Under the pieces are notes generated by a model. That model did not search any database. It was not told the origin of the DNA and worked only from the letters and a program-made list of their open reading frames with translations. Positions 49,934-58,360 of a DNA stretch of 64,000 nucleotides are shown piece after piece. A program made the position numbers and the translations under genes. This DNA is from Lentzea californiensis. GTDB taxonomy: Bacteria; Actinomycetota; Actinomycetes; Mycobacteriales; Pseudonocardiaceae. The DNA lies in the NCBI RefSeq assembly GCF_024648825.1, contig NZ_JANBBE010000005.1, positions 62,001 through 126,000 of the forward strand. The letters are read 5' to 3'. Each line of letters begins with the position of its first letter. The stretch's first letter is position 1.

Positions 49934-49967
49934 CGGTCGCGACCGCGGCGGCTACGGTCGCGTGACC
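49934..49967. promoter_or_regulatory. repeated CGGTCGCG palindromes before the M28 peptidase
   Basis: CGGTCGCGACCG (49934-49945) is a perfect palindrome. CGGTCGCGTGACC (49955-49967) repeats its left half exactly 21 bp away, two helical turns. They lie 27-60 bp upstream of the peptidase start and may bind the divergent XRE protein. Confidence 0.45.
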
Positions 49968-49993
49968 CTGCATCCCTGCGAAGGAGCCCGACT

Positions 49994-52273
49994 GTGCGAA
50001 GAAGAAGATCTCTGCTCGCCACAGCACTGGTGTCGATGACCGTGGCAGCGCTGGCCGTCCCTGCATCGGCCGCACCCGCCGCGCTGGCCGGGTGCTCCGG
50101 CACCAACGACAGCGACGTGACGATCAGCGACAACACGACCGTCGAGTCGCCGATCGCCATCAGCGAGTGCGCCTCGGCCCCGTCGGCCACCGCCACGGTG
50201 CCGGTGAAGATCGTGCACACCTACGTCGGTGACCTCCAGGTCAGCCTGGTCGCCCCGGACGGCTCCGCCTACGTCCTGCACAACCGCTCCGGCGGTTCCG
50301 CGGACAACATCGACCAGACCTACACCGTCGACCTGTCGGGCGAGACCTCGAACGGCTCGTGGAAGCTCCGGGTCAACGACAACGCGAACAACGACGTCGG
50401 CCGGATCGACACCTGGTCGCTCAACCTCGGCGGCTCGACCCCGGCGAACGACTTCTCCGTCGCCGTCTCGCCCACCTCCGGTTCGGTGGCGGCGGGCTCC
50501 GCGGCCTCGACGACCGTCCAGACCCAGACCACCGCGGGCCAGGCGCAGACCGTCGCGCTGACGGCGACCGGCCTGCCCTCCGGCGCCACCGCGTCGTTCA
50601 GCCCCTCGTCCGTCACGACGGGCACGAACTCCACGCTGTCGATCAGCACCACGGCGTCGATCTCCTCGGGCACCTACCCGATCACCGTGCGGGCCGCGGG
50701 CGGTACGACCAAGACCGCGACCTACACGCTGACGGTCACCGGCGGCACCGGCCCGCAGATCCCGGACATCGACATCAACGCGGTCAAGGCGCACCTGACC
50801 GCGTTCGGCACGATCGCCTCGCAGAACGGCGGCAACCGGCGTTCGACCTCGGCCGGCTACCGCGCGTCGGTGACGTACGTGAAGGACAAGCTCACCGCGG
50901 CGGGCTACACCGTCACCGAGCAGCCCTGCACCTCGGGCTGCACCACCGGCGCCGGTCCGAACGTGATCGCGGAGTGGCCCGGTGGCAACGCGAACAACGT
51001 CTACATGTTCGGCGCCCACCTCGACGGCGTGTCCGCGGGCGCCGGCATCAACGACAACGCCTCGGGCTCGTCCGCGCTGCTGGAGACCGCGCTCGTGCTC
51101 GCCCAGCGCAACCCGTCGATGCTGAACAAGGTCCGCTTCGGCTGGTGGACCGACGAGGAGCAGGGCCTCAACGGCTCGCGCTTCTACGTCTCGCAGCTCC
51201 CGTCCACCGAACGCACGAAGATCAAGACCTACCACAACTTCGACATGGTGGCGTCGGTCAACGGCGGCTACTTCATCAACAACATCACCTCGGCGCAGTC
51301 CACGCACATGAAGGCGTACTGGGACTCCCTGGGCCTGCAGCCGGAGGAGAACACCGAGGGCCGCAACCGTTCCGACGACGCGTCCTTCACCAACGCGGGC
51401 ATCCCGGCGTCCGGTTACGCCATGGGCGCGAGCGCCCGCAAGACCGCGGCGCAGGCGACGAAGTGGGGCGGCACCTCGGGCGGTGCGTTCGACCCCTGCT
51501 ACCACGCGTCCTGCGACACCACCGCGAACATCAGCGACACGCACCTCAACCGCGCGGTCGACGGCATCGCCTACACCGTGTGGAAGTCGGCTGTCGGTAC
51601 CGGAACGCCGGGCGCGGACTTCTCCGTGTCGGTGTCACCGGCGTCCGGTTCGGTGGCGGCGGGCTCGTCGGTCTCGGCCACGGTCGGCACCGCGACCGTC
51701 AGCGGCGACCCGCAGACCGTGCAGCTGTCCGCGTCCGGACTTCCCTCCGGTGCAACGGCTTCGTTCAGCCCCGCGTCCGTCCAAACCGGATCGAACGCGA
51801 CGCTCACCGTCAGCACCACGGCGTCCGTCGCGGCGGGCACCTACCCGGTGACGATCACGGCGGCCGGTTCGGCCAGCCGCACGGCCACCTACTCGCTGAC
51901 CGTCACGGGCGGCGGTGGCGGCAGTTGCACCGGCACCAACCCCAACGACGTCGCCATCCCGGACGCGGGCGCCGCGGTCGACAGCGACGTCGTGATCTCC
52001 GGGTGTTCCTCCACGCCGTCCGCCAGTTCCGTGGTGACGGTGCGGATCGTCCACCCGTACGTGGGTGACCTGACGGTGGCCCTGATCGCACCGGACGGCA
52101 CGTCGTACACGCTGCACAACCGCTCCGGCGGTTCCGCGGACAACATCGACCGCACCTTCACGGCCAACGTGTCGGGCGAGACCGCCAACGGCACGTGGAA
52201 GCTCCGCGTCCAGGACCTCGGGCCGTCCGACGTCGGCCGGATCGACACGTGGGGCGTCAACCTGACCCCGTAG
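49994..52273 (+). CDS. secreted M28 aminopeptidase with two P domains and two Ig-like repeats
   Basis: A 759-residue exported metallopeptidase. Signal about 1-28; P domain 1 about 32-150; Ig-like repeat about 155-250; M28 peptidase domain about 255-535; second Ig-like repeat about 540-632; P domain 2 about 635-759. Zinc-site features of the SGAP family are present: [34 protein letters not shown] and the late CYHASCDT. The two P domains are close copies of each other, as are the two Ig modules, so a P-Ig block was duplicated around the enzyme. Start GTG 49994 has AAGGAG upstream. It releases N-terminal residues and probably works downstream of the endoproteases. Confidence 0.9.
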   Translation: MRRRRSLLATALVSMTVAALAVPASAAPAALAGCSGTNDSDVTISDNTTVESPIAISECASAPSATATVPVKIVHTYVGDLQVSLVAPDGSAYVLHNRSGGSADNIDQTYTVDLSGETSNGSWKLRVNDNANNDVGRIDTWSLNLGGSTPANDFSVAVSPTSGSVAAGSAASTTVQTQTTAGQAQTVALTATGLPSGATASFSPSSVTTGTNSTLSISTTASISSGTYPITVRAAGGTTKTATYTLTVTGGTGPQIPDIDINAVKAHLTAFGTIASQNGGNRRSTSAGYRASVTYVKDKLTAAGYTVTEQPCTSGCTTGAGPNVIAEWPGGNANNVYMFGAHLDGVSAGAGINDNASGSSALLETALVLAQRNPSMLNKVRFGWWTDEEQGLNGSRFYVSQLPSTERTKIKTYHNFDMVASVNGGYFINNITSAQSTHMKAYWDSLGLQPEENTEGRNRSDDASFTNAGIPASGYAMGASARKTAAQATKWGGTSGGAFDPCYHASCDTTANISDTHLNRAVDGIAYTVWKSAVGTGTPGADFSVSVSPASGSVAAGSSVSATVGTATVSGDPQTVQLSASGLPSGATASFSPASVQTGSNATLTVSTTASVAAGTYPVTITAAGSASRTATYSLTVTGGGGGSCTGTNPNDVAIPDAGAAVDSDVVISGCSSTPSASSVVTVRIVHPYVGDLTVALIAPDGTSYTLHNRSGGSADNIDRTFTANVSGETANGTWKLRVQDLGPSDVGRIDTWGVNLTP

Positions 52274-52282
52274 GGTCTGCGG

Positions 52283-52343
52283 CAAGTGGCCTCTTGGTTT
52301 ATGCCTGCACTGGGTATTCTGAGAGGCCACTTGTTCGGCGAAC
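52283..52343. repeat. 12-bp inverted repeat plus adjoining small palindrome
   Basis: CAAGTGGCCTCT (52283-52294) and AGAGGCCACTTG (52322-52333) are perfect arms with 27 bp between. The right arm runs into GTTCGGCGAAC (52333-52343), itself a palindrome. It lies between the peptidase stop and the GNAT start: either a terminator without a T-run or an operator for the acetyltransferase. Confidence 0.5.
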
Positions 52344-52352
52344 ATCATCACC

Positions 52353-52814
52353 GTGACTACACGCGACACCATCACCCGCACCATCGCCGAACTGGACGGC
52401 GGGGACACCGCCCTGGCGTTCGACGTGATGCGCGAACTCCGCCCGCACCTCACCGACGCCGGCGAGTTCGCCGAGCTCGTCCGCGCCCAGCGGCGAGAGG
52501 GCTACCGGCTCGTCGTCGCCTATGACGAGACGGACCGTCTCGTCTCGTTGGCCGGATTCCGGCACATGACCAACCTCTACGCGGGACCGCACCTCTACAT
52601 CGACGACCTGAGCACGCTCCCGTCCGCCCGCGGACAGGGCCACGCGGGCGCCCTGCTGCGATGGGTCGACGAGGAGGCCCGCCGCCTGGGCTGCGCGGGC
52701 GTGCACCTCGACTCCGGGACGCCGAGGCACGACGCGCACCGCCTCTACCTGGCGTCGGGCTTCGTCATCCCCGCGTTCCACTTCGCCAAGAGCCTGTCAA
52801 CTCCTTGGTCCTGA
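52353..52814 (+). CDS. GNAT-family N-acetyltransferase
   Basis: A 153-residue acetyltransferase. The acetyl-CoA binding region is LSTLPSARGQGHAGALLRWVDEEAR, containing the R/Q-x-x-G-x-G/A pattern (RGQGHAG). The C-terminal HLDSGTPRHDAHRLYLASGF is the usual strand-helix that closes the fold. ATG/GTG choice: GTG 52353, with no clear ribosome site. The acceptor molecule is unknown. It is a single gene between the M28 peptidase and a transposase remnant whose broken frame runs into its 3' end on the other strand. Confidence 0.85.
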   Translation: MTTRDTITRTIAELDGGDTALAFDVMRELRPHLTDAGEFAELVRAQRREGYRLVVAYDETDRLVSLAGFRHMTNLYAGPHLYIDDLSTLPSARGQGHAGALLRWVDEEARRLGCAGVHLDSGTPRHDAHRLYLASGFVIPAFHFAKSLSTPWS

Positions 52815-52819
52815 AGGTT

Positions 52820-53167
52820 CGGGCGTGACGGTCGGCCCTTCAAGCCGAGTCGCGTTCTCCGTGCGCCACTCTTCACCCGGCGCTTCGAACCAGGCCTGCC
52901 CAGGTTCCCGGCCCGGATGGCCGCGTGCAGCGCGGCGTAGGCGTCCGCGACTTTCTTGATCACGTGCTGGGCTGACTGCGCACCCAGACCACGAGCCTTC
53001 AACTCCGCATAGGCGTGCTTGCGCAACGCGTACTCACGGAACACCCTGTGCCCGAACGCGACCCGCGACACCCAGTCCGCAGACTCGTTACAGCTGCGCA
53101 GAGTCGCCGCCAACGCGGACACCTGCACGGCGTCCAACAGCAGCTTCACCTGCACAACAACCTTCAC
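52820..53167 (-). pseudogene. truncated tnpB (IS200/IS605-type) remnant
   Basis: From GTG 53167 the first ~100 codons match the N-terminus of TnpB/OrfB proteins (KVVVQVKLLLDAVQ ... ATLRSCNESADWVSRVAF ... AQSAQHVIKKVADAYAAL ... GNLGRPGSKRRVKS). After that the similarity stops, and the open frame continues as an unrelated tail to 52745, inside the GNAT gene. The RuvC-like nuclease and zinc-finger regions (about 300 further residues) are absent, so neither nuclease nor transposon function is possible. No tnpA or intact element end was found. It marks an old, decayed insertion between the acetyltransferase and the protease. Confidence 0.75.
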
Positions 53168-53279
53168 GAAGCAGACCGTACATCGGCCTGGGTCACCTCA
53201 AAGGGGCCGAAACCAGACATTCGCAGGGGTGAACGCGGTGGCGAGCAACAGCGAGTCCATGCACGCATCTTCGCCTAAG

Positions 53280-53294
53280 TGTCCTAAGAGGACA
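53280..53294. promoter_or_regulatory. short palindrome in the 242-bp gap before the S1 protease
   Basis: TGTCCTAAGAGGACA is a perfect 6-bp inverted repeat around AAG. The surrounding gap 53168-53409 shows no open frame of substance and no other clear element; it presumably carries the promoter of the following protease. Confidence 0.4.
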
Positions 53295-53409
53295 TCCGCG
53301 GGCACGTCGTCGATCATTCCGATTCCGGCGATTCACCTAAACCGGAGCGCCTCGCCGTACGTACACCCGGACAGGAGCGGATCTCAATCCGGTAACGAGA
53401 GGGCGCCAC

Positions 53410-54312
53410 ATGGGCAAGCACCACGACGACAACCGCCGGGTCAAGGTGATCGCGGGCGCCATCGGACTCGTCGCCGTGGCGATCACCGCCTCGACGTTCA
53501 CCGCGAGCCAGGCGGCACCGGAGCTGCGCACGGCTCCCGCGCAGGCCACCGAGACGTTGCGGGAGAAGGCTTCCGCGCCGGGCACCGCGTGGGCTGTGAA
53601 CACGTCGACGAACGAGGTTCTCGTCACCGCCGACAGCACCGTGACCGGCGCCAAGTGGGACAACCTGGTGTCCACGGTGAAGAGCATGGGCGCCGGGGTG
53701 AGGCTGCAACGCACCGCGGGCACGTTCAAGCTGTTCGCCGAGGGCGGCGACGGGATCTTCGCCGGCGGCAGCCGCTGTTCGCTCGGCTTCAACGTCGTCA
53801 CGGACGACGGCCGCCCCGGCATCCTCACCGCAGGCCACTGCACGGCCGCGGGCAGGCAGTTCTCTCTCACACCGGGTGGCCGCGCCGCAGCCACCGTCGC
53901 GCGCTCGACGTTCCCCGGCAACGGCGACTTCGCCCTGCTCACCTACAACAACCGCAACACCGACGCGCCCAGCGAGGTCGACACCGGCAACGGCCGCAAG
54001 GTGCGGATCCAGCGCGCCGCCGAGGCGCGGGTCGGCACGCAGGTCCAGCGGATGGGCAGCACGACAGGACTGCGCGCCGGCCGTGTCACCGGCCTCAACG
54101 CCACCGTGAACTACCCGGAGGGCCGTGTCACCGGTCTCATCCAGACGACCGTGTGCGCGGAGGGCGGCGACAGCGGCGGACCGCTCTTCACCGTCAACGG
54201 CACCGCGATCGGCCTGACCTCGGGCGGAAGCGGCGACTGCCGCAGCGGCGGAGTGACGTTCTTCCAGCCCGTCACCCGTGCGCTCGCCGCGGTGGGCGCG
54301 CGCATCCCCTGA
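53410..54312 (+). CDS. secreted streptogrisin-like serine protease (S1E)
   Basis: A 300-residue exported protease, shorter than the other S1 enzymes here. Signal anchor about 11-36 (VIAGAIGLVAVAITASTFTASQA), a short pro-region, then the catalytic domain with His143 (TAGHC), Asp173 (GNGDFALLTY) and Ser255 (EGGDSGGPLF). Two cysteine pairs (CSLGF/AGHC and VCAEGG/GDCRSG) fit the disulfides of streptogrisins. It has no accessory domains. ATG 53410 has GAGAGGG about 9 bp upstream. Function is extracellular protein degradation; specificity is not readable. A small hairpin follows near the convergent oxidase gene. Confidence 0.88.
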   Translation: MGKHHDDNRRVKVIAGAIGLVAVAITASTFTASQAAPELRTAPAQATETLREKASAPGTAWAVNTSTNEVLVTADSTVTGAKWDNLVSTVKSMGAGVRLQRTAGTFKLFAEGGDGIFAGGSRCSLGFNVVTDDGRPGILTAGHCTAAGRQFSLTPGGRAAATVARSTFPGNGDFALLTYNNRNTDAPSEVDTGNGRKVRIQRAAEARVGTQVQRMGSTTGLRAGRVTGLNATVNYPEGRVTGLIQTTVCAEGGDSGGPLFTVNGTAIGLTSGGSGDCRSGGVTFFQPVTRALAAVGARIP

Positions 54313-54359
54313 TCCGGCGTCACTCTCGTTGTGCGCCAGCGGTCACGACGTCACTGGAC

Positions 54360-54378
54360 CGGTGTCACCGGGACACCG
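54360..54378. terminator. small hairpin between convergent protease and FAD oxidase genes
   Basis: CGGTGTC and GACACCG are perfect arms around ACCGG, overlapping the stop codon of the oxidase gene on the minus strand. There is no T-run, so terminator function is only possible. Confidence 0.35.
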
Positions 54379-55834
54379 CCTGCGCGAAGGCGAACACGTG
54401 ATCAGGGTCGTACTTGGCGGCGACGTCCTGCAGCCGGGCGAGGTTGCCGCCGTAGTACGCCTGCGCCCACCGCGGCATCTGCGGGTCGATGTAGTTGACG
54501 TACCCGGCGTCGCCGACCAGCGCGCCGAGCCCGTCGCGGATCGTCGCGAGGGTGCCGCGCGCCTGTTCGGCGGCCTCGGGCGGCGTCTTGAGGTAGATCT
54601 GCACGTTCGCGAGAGCCGTGCGGTGCGGGAACGCGGTCGCGTCCGGCGCGACGTCGGCCACCGCCCCGCGGAGCCCGTCGAACATCAGGTACGTCTCCTC
54701 CGACTGGCCCGCCAGCAGGTCCACGGCCTTCGCGGGGTCGCTGATCGGCTCCCGCACGATGCGGGACGACGCCACGGCCGACTCGCGGGTGATGGGGCCA
54801 CCCGCGAAGTACTGCGTGGCCTGCGCGTAGGTCTGGGCCTGGACGAACCGCTGCGCCGGCGCCGGGAGCTGGTTCACCAGCGAGGCGAGCTGACCGGCGG
54901 AGCCGACGAAGCACCCGCCGATCCGGCAGGTCGGCTGGGTCCCGCCGCGCACCACGACGTTGGACCAGAGTTCGTTCGGTGCCTTCGCGGTCCACGTCTG
55001 CCACCCGCCGAGCGCGTCCGCCGCGGCACCGGCCGGGTACGACAGCGAGAACACGGTGACGTCCGGCGCGGGCACCGTGGAGAACACGAACTCGGTGACG
55101 ATCCCGAAGTTGCCGCCGCCTCCGCCGCGCAGCGCCCAGAACAGGTCGGGCTCCTGCTGCGCCGACGTCGTGACCAGGTCTCCGGAGGCCGTGACCACCG
55201 TCGCGGACACCAGGTGATCGCACGTCAGCCCGTACTTGCGGGAGAGAACACCGATGCCGCCACCGAGTGTCAGGCCCGCGATCCCGACGGACGGGCACGT
55301 ACCGGTCGGCAGGCACCGGCCGGACGCCGCCAGCGTCCTCGACACCTCACCGAGAGCGGCGCCGGACCCGATCCGCACCTGGTCACCGGGCAGCACCTCG
55401 ATGCCGGCCATGCCGCGCAGGTCGACCTGCAGGCCGCCGAGCGGCGACGAGTAGCCGGCGTAGCTGTGACCTCCGCTGCGGGCGGCGATGGGCGCACGCC
55501 CGCGAACAGCCTCGACGCAGGCCTGCACGTCCGCCGCCGAGGTGACCTTGGCGACGGCGGCGGGTTTCCGGGCGTCCCACACGGGGTTGAAGCCCTGGTA
55601 GGCGAACCCGTCGTCGCCCGCCAGCACGACTCTGCCGGACAGCCGGGAGCGCAGGGCGGTCCAGTCGGGCGGTCCACTCGGAACGGACGAACTGGACGGT
55701 GGCGGAACGGGCGAAGTGGGGGAAGTGGGCGCGGTGGGGGAGGAGGTGCAGGCCGCGAGTGCGGCACCGGCACCGGCGAGGCCCGCGGCCTTCAGAAACC
55801 TGCGTCGATCCACCTGATCATGGTGGCACGCCAT
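54365..55834 (-). CDS. Tat-exported lipoprotein FAD-linked oxidase (berberine-bridge type)
   Basis: A 489-residue flavoprotein. The N-terminus combines a twin-arginine motif (DRRRFLKAAGLAGAG) with a lipobox (ALAAC, residue 29), so it is a lipoprotein exported folded. After a Ser/Pro linker come the PCMH/FAD-binding domain (IAARSGGHSYAGYSSPLGGL, TGTCPSVGIAGLTLGGGIGVLSRKYG) and a C-terminal BBE segment (YYGGNLARLQDVAAKYDPDHVFAF). The His in GGHSYAG is the usual covalent FAD attachment; the second, cysteinyl attachment seen in bicovalent members would map near TGTCPSVG, where a cysteine is present. Oxidises sugars, alcohols or aromatic products; substrate unknown. Start ATG 55834. Confidence 0.88.
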   Translation of the reverse strand: MACHHDQVDRRRFLKAAGLAGAGAALAACTSSPTAPTSPTSPVPPPSSSSVPSGPPDWTALRSRLSGRVVLAGDDGFAYQGFNPVWDARKPAAVAKVTSAADVQACVEAVRGRAPIAARSGGHSYAGYSSPLGGLQVDLRGMAGIEVLPGDQVRIGSGAALGEVSRTLAASGRCLPTGTCPSVGIAGLTLGGGIGVLSRKYGLTCDHLVSATVVTASGDLVTTSAQQEPDLFWALRGGGGGNFGIVTEFVFSTVPAPDVTVFSLSYPAGAAADALGGWQTWTAKAPNELWSNVVVRGGTQPTCRIGGCFVGSAGQLASLVNQLPAPAQRFVQAQTYAQATQYFAGGPITRESAVASSRIVREPISDPAKAVDLLAGQSEETYLMFDGLRGAVADVAPDATAFPHRTALANVQIYLKTPPEAAEQARGTLATIRDGLGALVGDAGYVNYIDPQMPRWAQAYYGGNLARLQDVAAKYDPDHVFAFAQAVSR

Positions 55835-55850
55835 GATCAGCCCGGCGACT

Positions 55851-56738
55851 TCACACGGCCAGCACGACCCGGCCGTGAGCGGTGCGGTCCCACGCGCCGG
55901 TGACATCGGCCAGCGGCACCACCTCGTGGTCGACGGTGAGCGCACCGTCGGCCGCGTGCCGGGCGATCACGGCGATGGCGTCGGCCCGTTGCCGCCCGGT
56001 CAGTTCGTTGTTGGTGTAGCCGGTCAGGCGCAACGACCTGCTGCGCAACGTGGACGACGTGATCGGGCTCGTCTCGCCGGCTGACCCGCCGAGGTTCACC
56101 CACCGGCCGCCCGGTCGCAACGCCCCGGCGGCCGCTGCGGCGGGTGCTCCGAACAGCGGGTCGATCAGCAGGTCGGCGCCTTGGGCGGCGCCGGCCACGT
56201 CCTCCAGCGCCACCACGACGTCCGCTCCCGCCCGCACCGCGCGTGCACGGGCTTCCGCCGAACGCGCCGCGGCCACCACGCGTCCGGCACCGGCGAGCCG
56301 GGCGAGCTGGATCGCGGCCTGACCGACCGCACCGCAGCCGAGCACGACCACGGTCTCGCCCGGTGCCAGACCGCTCAACGCCATGTGCGCGGCGACGGCG
56401 GACAACCCGAGTGCGGCCATCACGACCGGGTCGACGTCCGGCAGGAACACCAGGTCTTCCTCCCGCGCCACCGCCTTCGCGGCCATGCTCCCGTCGCCGG
56501 GTGCCATCCCGGCACTGGTGGGAAACCACACCGTCCGCCCGCCGACGGTCCCGATCCCCTGCACGCCGGGCACGTAGGGCGTCGCGGGCACGCCGAAGTA
56601 GGACGTGCCGCTGGCGCACAAGCGGTCCAACGGCGTGATGGGTGCGGCGAGGACGTCCACGACGACCTCGCCGAAGGGCTCGTCCCGGTCGGCGAGCGAC
56701 GGAGGCTGACCGGGACGAACGACTACCGCGGCGCGCAC
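55851..56738 (-). CDS. zinc-less MDR quinone-oxidoreductase-like dehydrogenase
   Basis: A 295-residue medium-chain dehydrogenase/reductase. The cofactor motif is VVVLGCGAVGQAAIQLARLAGAGRVVAAARS. The zinc-binding cysteine/histidine signature of alcohol dehydrogenases is missing, as in quinone oxidoreductases and enoyl reductases. GTG 56738 (VRAAVVVRPGQPPSL) is chosen; the frame continues a little further 5'. It overlaps the dioxygenase gene by 16 bp and is the last gene of the five-gene catabolic operon. It could reduce an unsaturated ring-cleavage product, taking the place of maleylacetate reductase; this is inference. Confidence 0.8.
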   Translation of the reverse strand: MRAAVVVRPGQPPSLADRDEPFGEVVVDVLAAPITPLDRLCASGTSYFGVPATPYVPGVQGIGTVGGRTVWFPTSAGMAPGDGSMAAKAVAREEDLVFLPDVDPVVMAALGLSAVAAHMALSGLAPGETVVVLGCGAVGQAAIQLARLAGAGRVVAAARSAEARARAVRAGADVVVALEDVAGAAQGADLLIDPLFGAPAAAAAGALRPGGRWVNLGGSAGETSPITSSTLRSRSLRLTGYTNNELTGRQRADAIAVIARHAADGALTVDHEVVPLADVTGAWDRTAHGRVVLAV

Positions 56739-57589
56739 GGTTGCAACACGAAGTCGAACTCGGCGAGCACCCACGGCACCGCGGACGTGCCGCCGTCCGG
56801 TGTCGGACCGGGCTCGCGCGGCTCGAACCTGACCACGAGCTCCTGCTTGGTGCCGAACACGACGTCGCTGTCGAGGTACTCGGCGCCCTCCTCGAACAGG
56901 TGCGTGATCAGCGGCTCGTACCCCTCGGCGGTGAGCAGGAAGTGCACGTGCGCCGGCCGGAAGTGGCTGATCTCGGTCTGCCCGATCAACGCGCCGACCG
57001 GCCCGTCCATCGGGATCGCGTACCCCTTCGGCGTGATCGTGCGGACGCAGTAGGTGCCGTCCGCCTCGGCCCGGTACTTCGCGCGCAGCCGTGCCTCGTC
57101 CACTTCGAGCTGCGCCTCGTACGCGCCCTCGGCGTCGGCCTGCCAGACGTCCAGCACGGCCCCGGACACCGGCGAACCGTCCAGCGAACGCACGGTTCCG
57201 GTGAGGTAGAGCGGAGTTCCGTCGACGTCGTCGGACATGTCACCGCCGAACCCGAGCTCGGGGGAGCCGTCGATGTGGAACGGCCCGAGCACGGTCGCCG
57301 GTGTCGCGCCCGCGTCGAACCGGTGGTTCATCTGCACGACCAGCATGCTCAGGCCGAGCACGTCCGACGCGAGGATGAACTCCTCGCGCTTGGAGTCGCT
57401 GATCTGCCCGGTCGCGGTGAGCCACTGGACCGCGGTCATCCACTCGGCCTCGGTGAGCCGCACCTCGCGGGCGAACCCGTGCAGGTGCCGGATGAGCGCG
57501 GTCATGAGCTGCGCGGTTCTCGGGTCCTTCGCGGTGGCCCAGCGCTGCTCCGCGAGCGCGGTGATGTTGTCCTCGGTGACGAGCTGCAT
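56723..57589 (-). CDS. intradiol ring-cleavage dioxygenase (hydroxyquinol/catechol 1,2-dioxygenase type)
   Basis: A 288-residue iron(III) dioxygenase cleaving a diphenol between its two hydroxyls. An N-terminal helical dimerisation domain (about 1-100) precedes the catalytic beta-sandwich. The iron ligands of the family are visible: tyrosines in EGAYEAQ and PKGYAIP, and histidines in FRPAHVHFLL. The opening GPFHIDGSPE and VLDVWQADAEG blocks favour the hydroxyquinol 1,2-dioxygenase branch over catechol enzymes, though substrate cannot be fixed. The start is 3 bp after the lyase stop. No maleylacetate reductase or muconate cycloisomerase accompanies it, so the ring-fission product must be handled by an unusual route. 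Confidence 0.87.
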   Translation of the reverse strand: MQLVTEDNITALAEQRWATAKDPRTAQLMTALIRHLHGFAREVRLTEAEWMTAVQWLTATGQISDSKREEFILASDVLGLSMLVVQMNHRFDAGATPATVLGPFHIDGSPELGFGGDMSDDVDGTPLYLTGTVRSLDGSPVSGAVLDVWQADAEGAYEAQLEVDEARLRAKYRAEADGTYCVRTITPKGYAIPMDGPVGALIGQTEISHFRPAHVHFLLTAEGYEPLITHLFEEGAEYLDSDVVFGTKQELVVRFEPREPGPTPDGGTSAVPWVLAEFDFVLQPCAPR

Positions 57590-57592
57590 TGC

Positions 57593-58360
57593 TCACTCCT
57601 CGACAGGCGCGACGGACCTGGTATTCGTGTCGACGGACAGGAAGATCTGGTTGGCGACCGGGTTGCGCAGCTCCTCGGCGAGCTGCCCGATCAGACCGGC
57701 GGTGCGGGCGAGCAACGCGAAGCCCCGCAACAGCTCCAGCGGCAGCCCGAGGTCGGCGAGCACCGCGCCGCACGTGCCGGCACCGTTGAGCGGCAACGTC
57801 TTGCCGAGCACCTGCGGGTGAACGCGCCCGATCGCGGCGAACAGCGAGAGGTGCGGCCCGATCAGGCCTTCCTCCTCGGCGATCTCGAACAGGCGTGGCG
57901 TGCGGGGGTCGCCGTTCTTGTGCACGTGGTGCCCGAGCCCGGGAATGCGGGCCTTCCCCTGCGCCCGGACGGTTTCCAGCGCGAGGGCGTCCCAGTCCTC
58001 CCGGGGCGCGTGAGCGCTGACCACGGAGTTGAGGAACCGGCCGGCGTCCTCGGTGACGCCGAGGAACCGCGAACCACCACCGAGCAGGCCCGCCGCCAGC
58101 GCGCCCTGCACGGAGTCGGGGGCGGACAGGAAGGTCAGGCGGCTGACGATGGCGGTCGGCGTGAACCCGTGGTCGGCGAGGGCGGCCAGCACCGCCTCGA
58201 ACAGCCGCGTCTCGCCGGGGCTCGGCCTGCGCTGGGTGGCGAGCCAGAACGCCAGCTCACCGAACCCGACGGTGCCCATCACGTCACGGGCGAGGTCCTG
58301 CCCCAGCAACGTGATCGTGTCGGGCGTGGACGAGCCGAGCGCCGTTTCATAGACCGTCAC
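57593..58360 (-). CDS. citryl-CoA lyase-like protein (citrate synthase superfamily)
   Basis: A 255-residue member of the short citrate-synthase-fold proteins annotated as citryl-CoA lyases. Conserved blocks are GFGELAFWLATQRRPSPGE, IPGLGHHVHKNGDPRT (the histidines of the active site) and LPLNGAGTCGAVLADLGLP. These proteins lack the large N-terminal part of true citrate synthase (about 430 residues). Known relatives cleave citryl-CoA or similar hydroxy-acyl-CoA esters to acetyl-CoA plus a keto acid. GTG 58360 overlaps the CoA-transferase by 14 bp. With that transferase it would activate and split a branched hydroxy-dicarboxylic acid; the natural substrate is unknown. Confidence 0.83.
   Translation of the reverse strand: MTVYETALGSSTPDTITLLGQDLARDVMGTVGFGELAFWLATQRRPSPGETRLFEAVLAALADHGFTPTAIVSRLTFLSAPDSVQGALAAGLLGGGSRFLGVTEDAGRFLNSVVSAHAPREDWDALALETVRAQGKARIPGLGHHVHKNGDPRTPRLFEIAEEEGLIGPHLSLFAAIGRVHPQVLGKTLPLNGAGTCGAVLADLGLPLELLRGFALLARTAGLIGQLAEELRNPVANQIFLSVDTNTRSVAPVEE

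Noticed and set aside
52745..52819. Extension of the tnpB remnant into the GNAT gene
   Set aside because: Similarity to TnpB ends near 52868; the tail is the antisense of the acetyltransferase.
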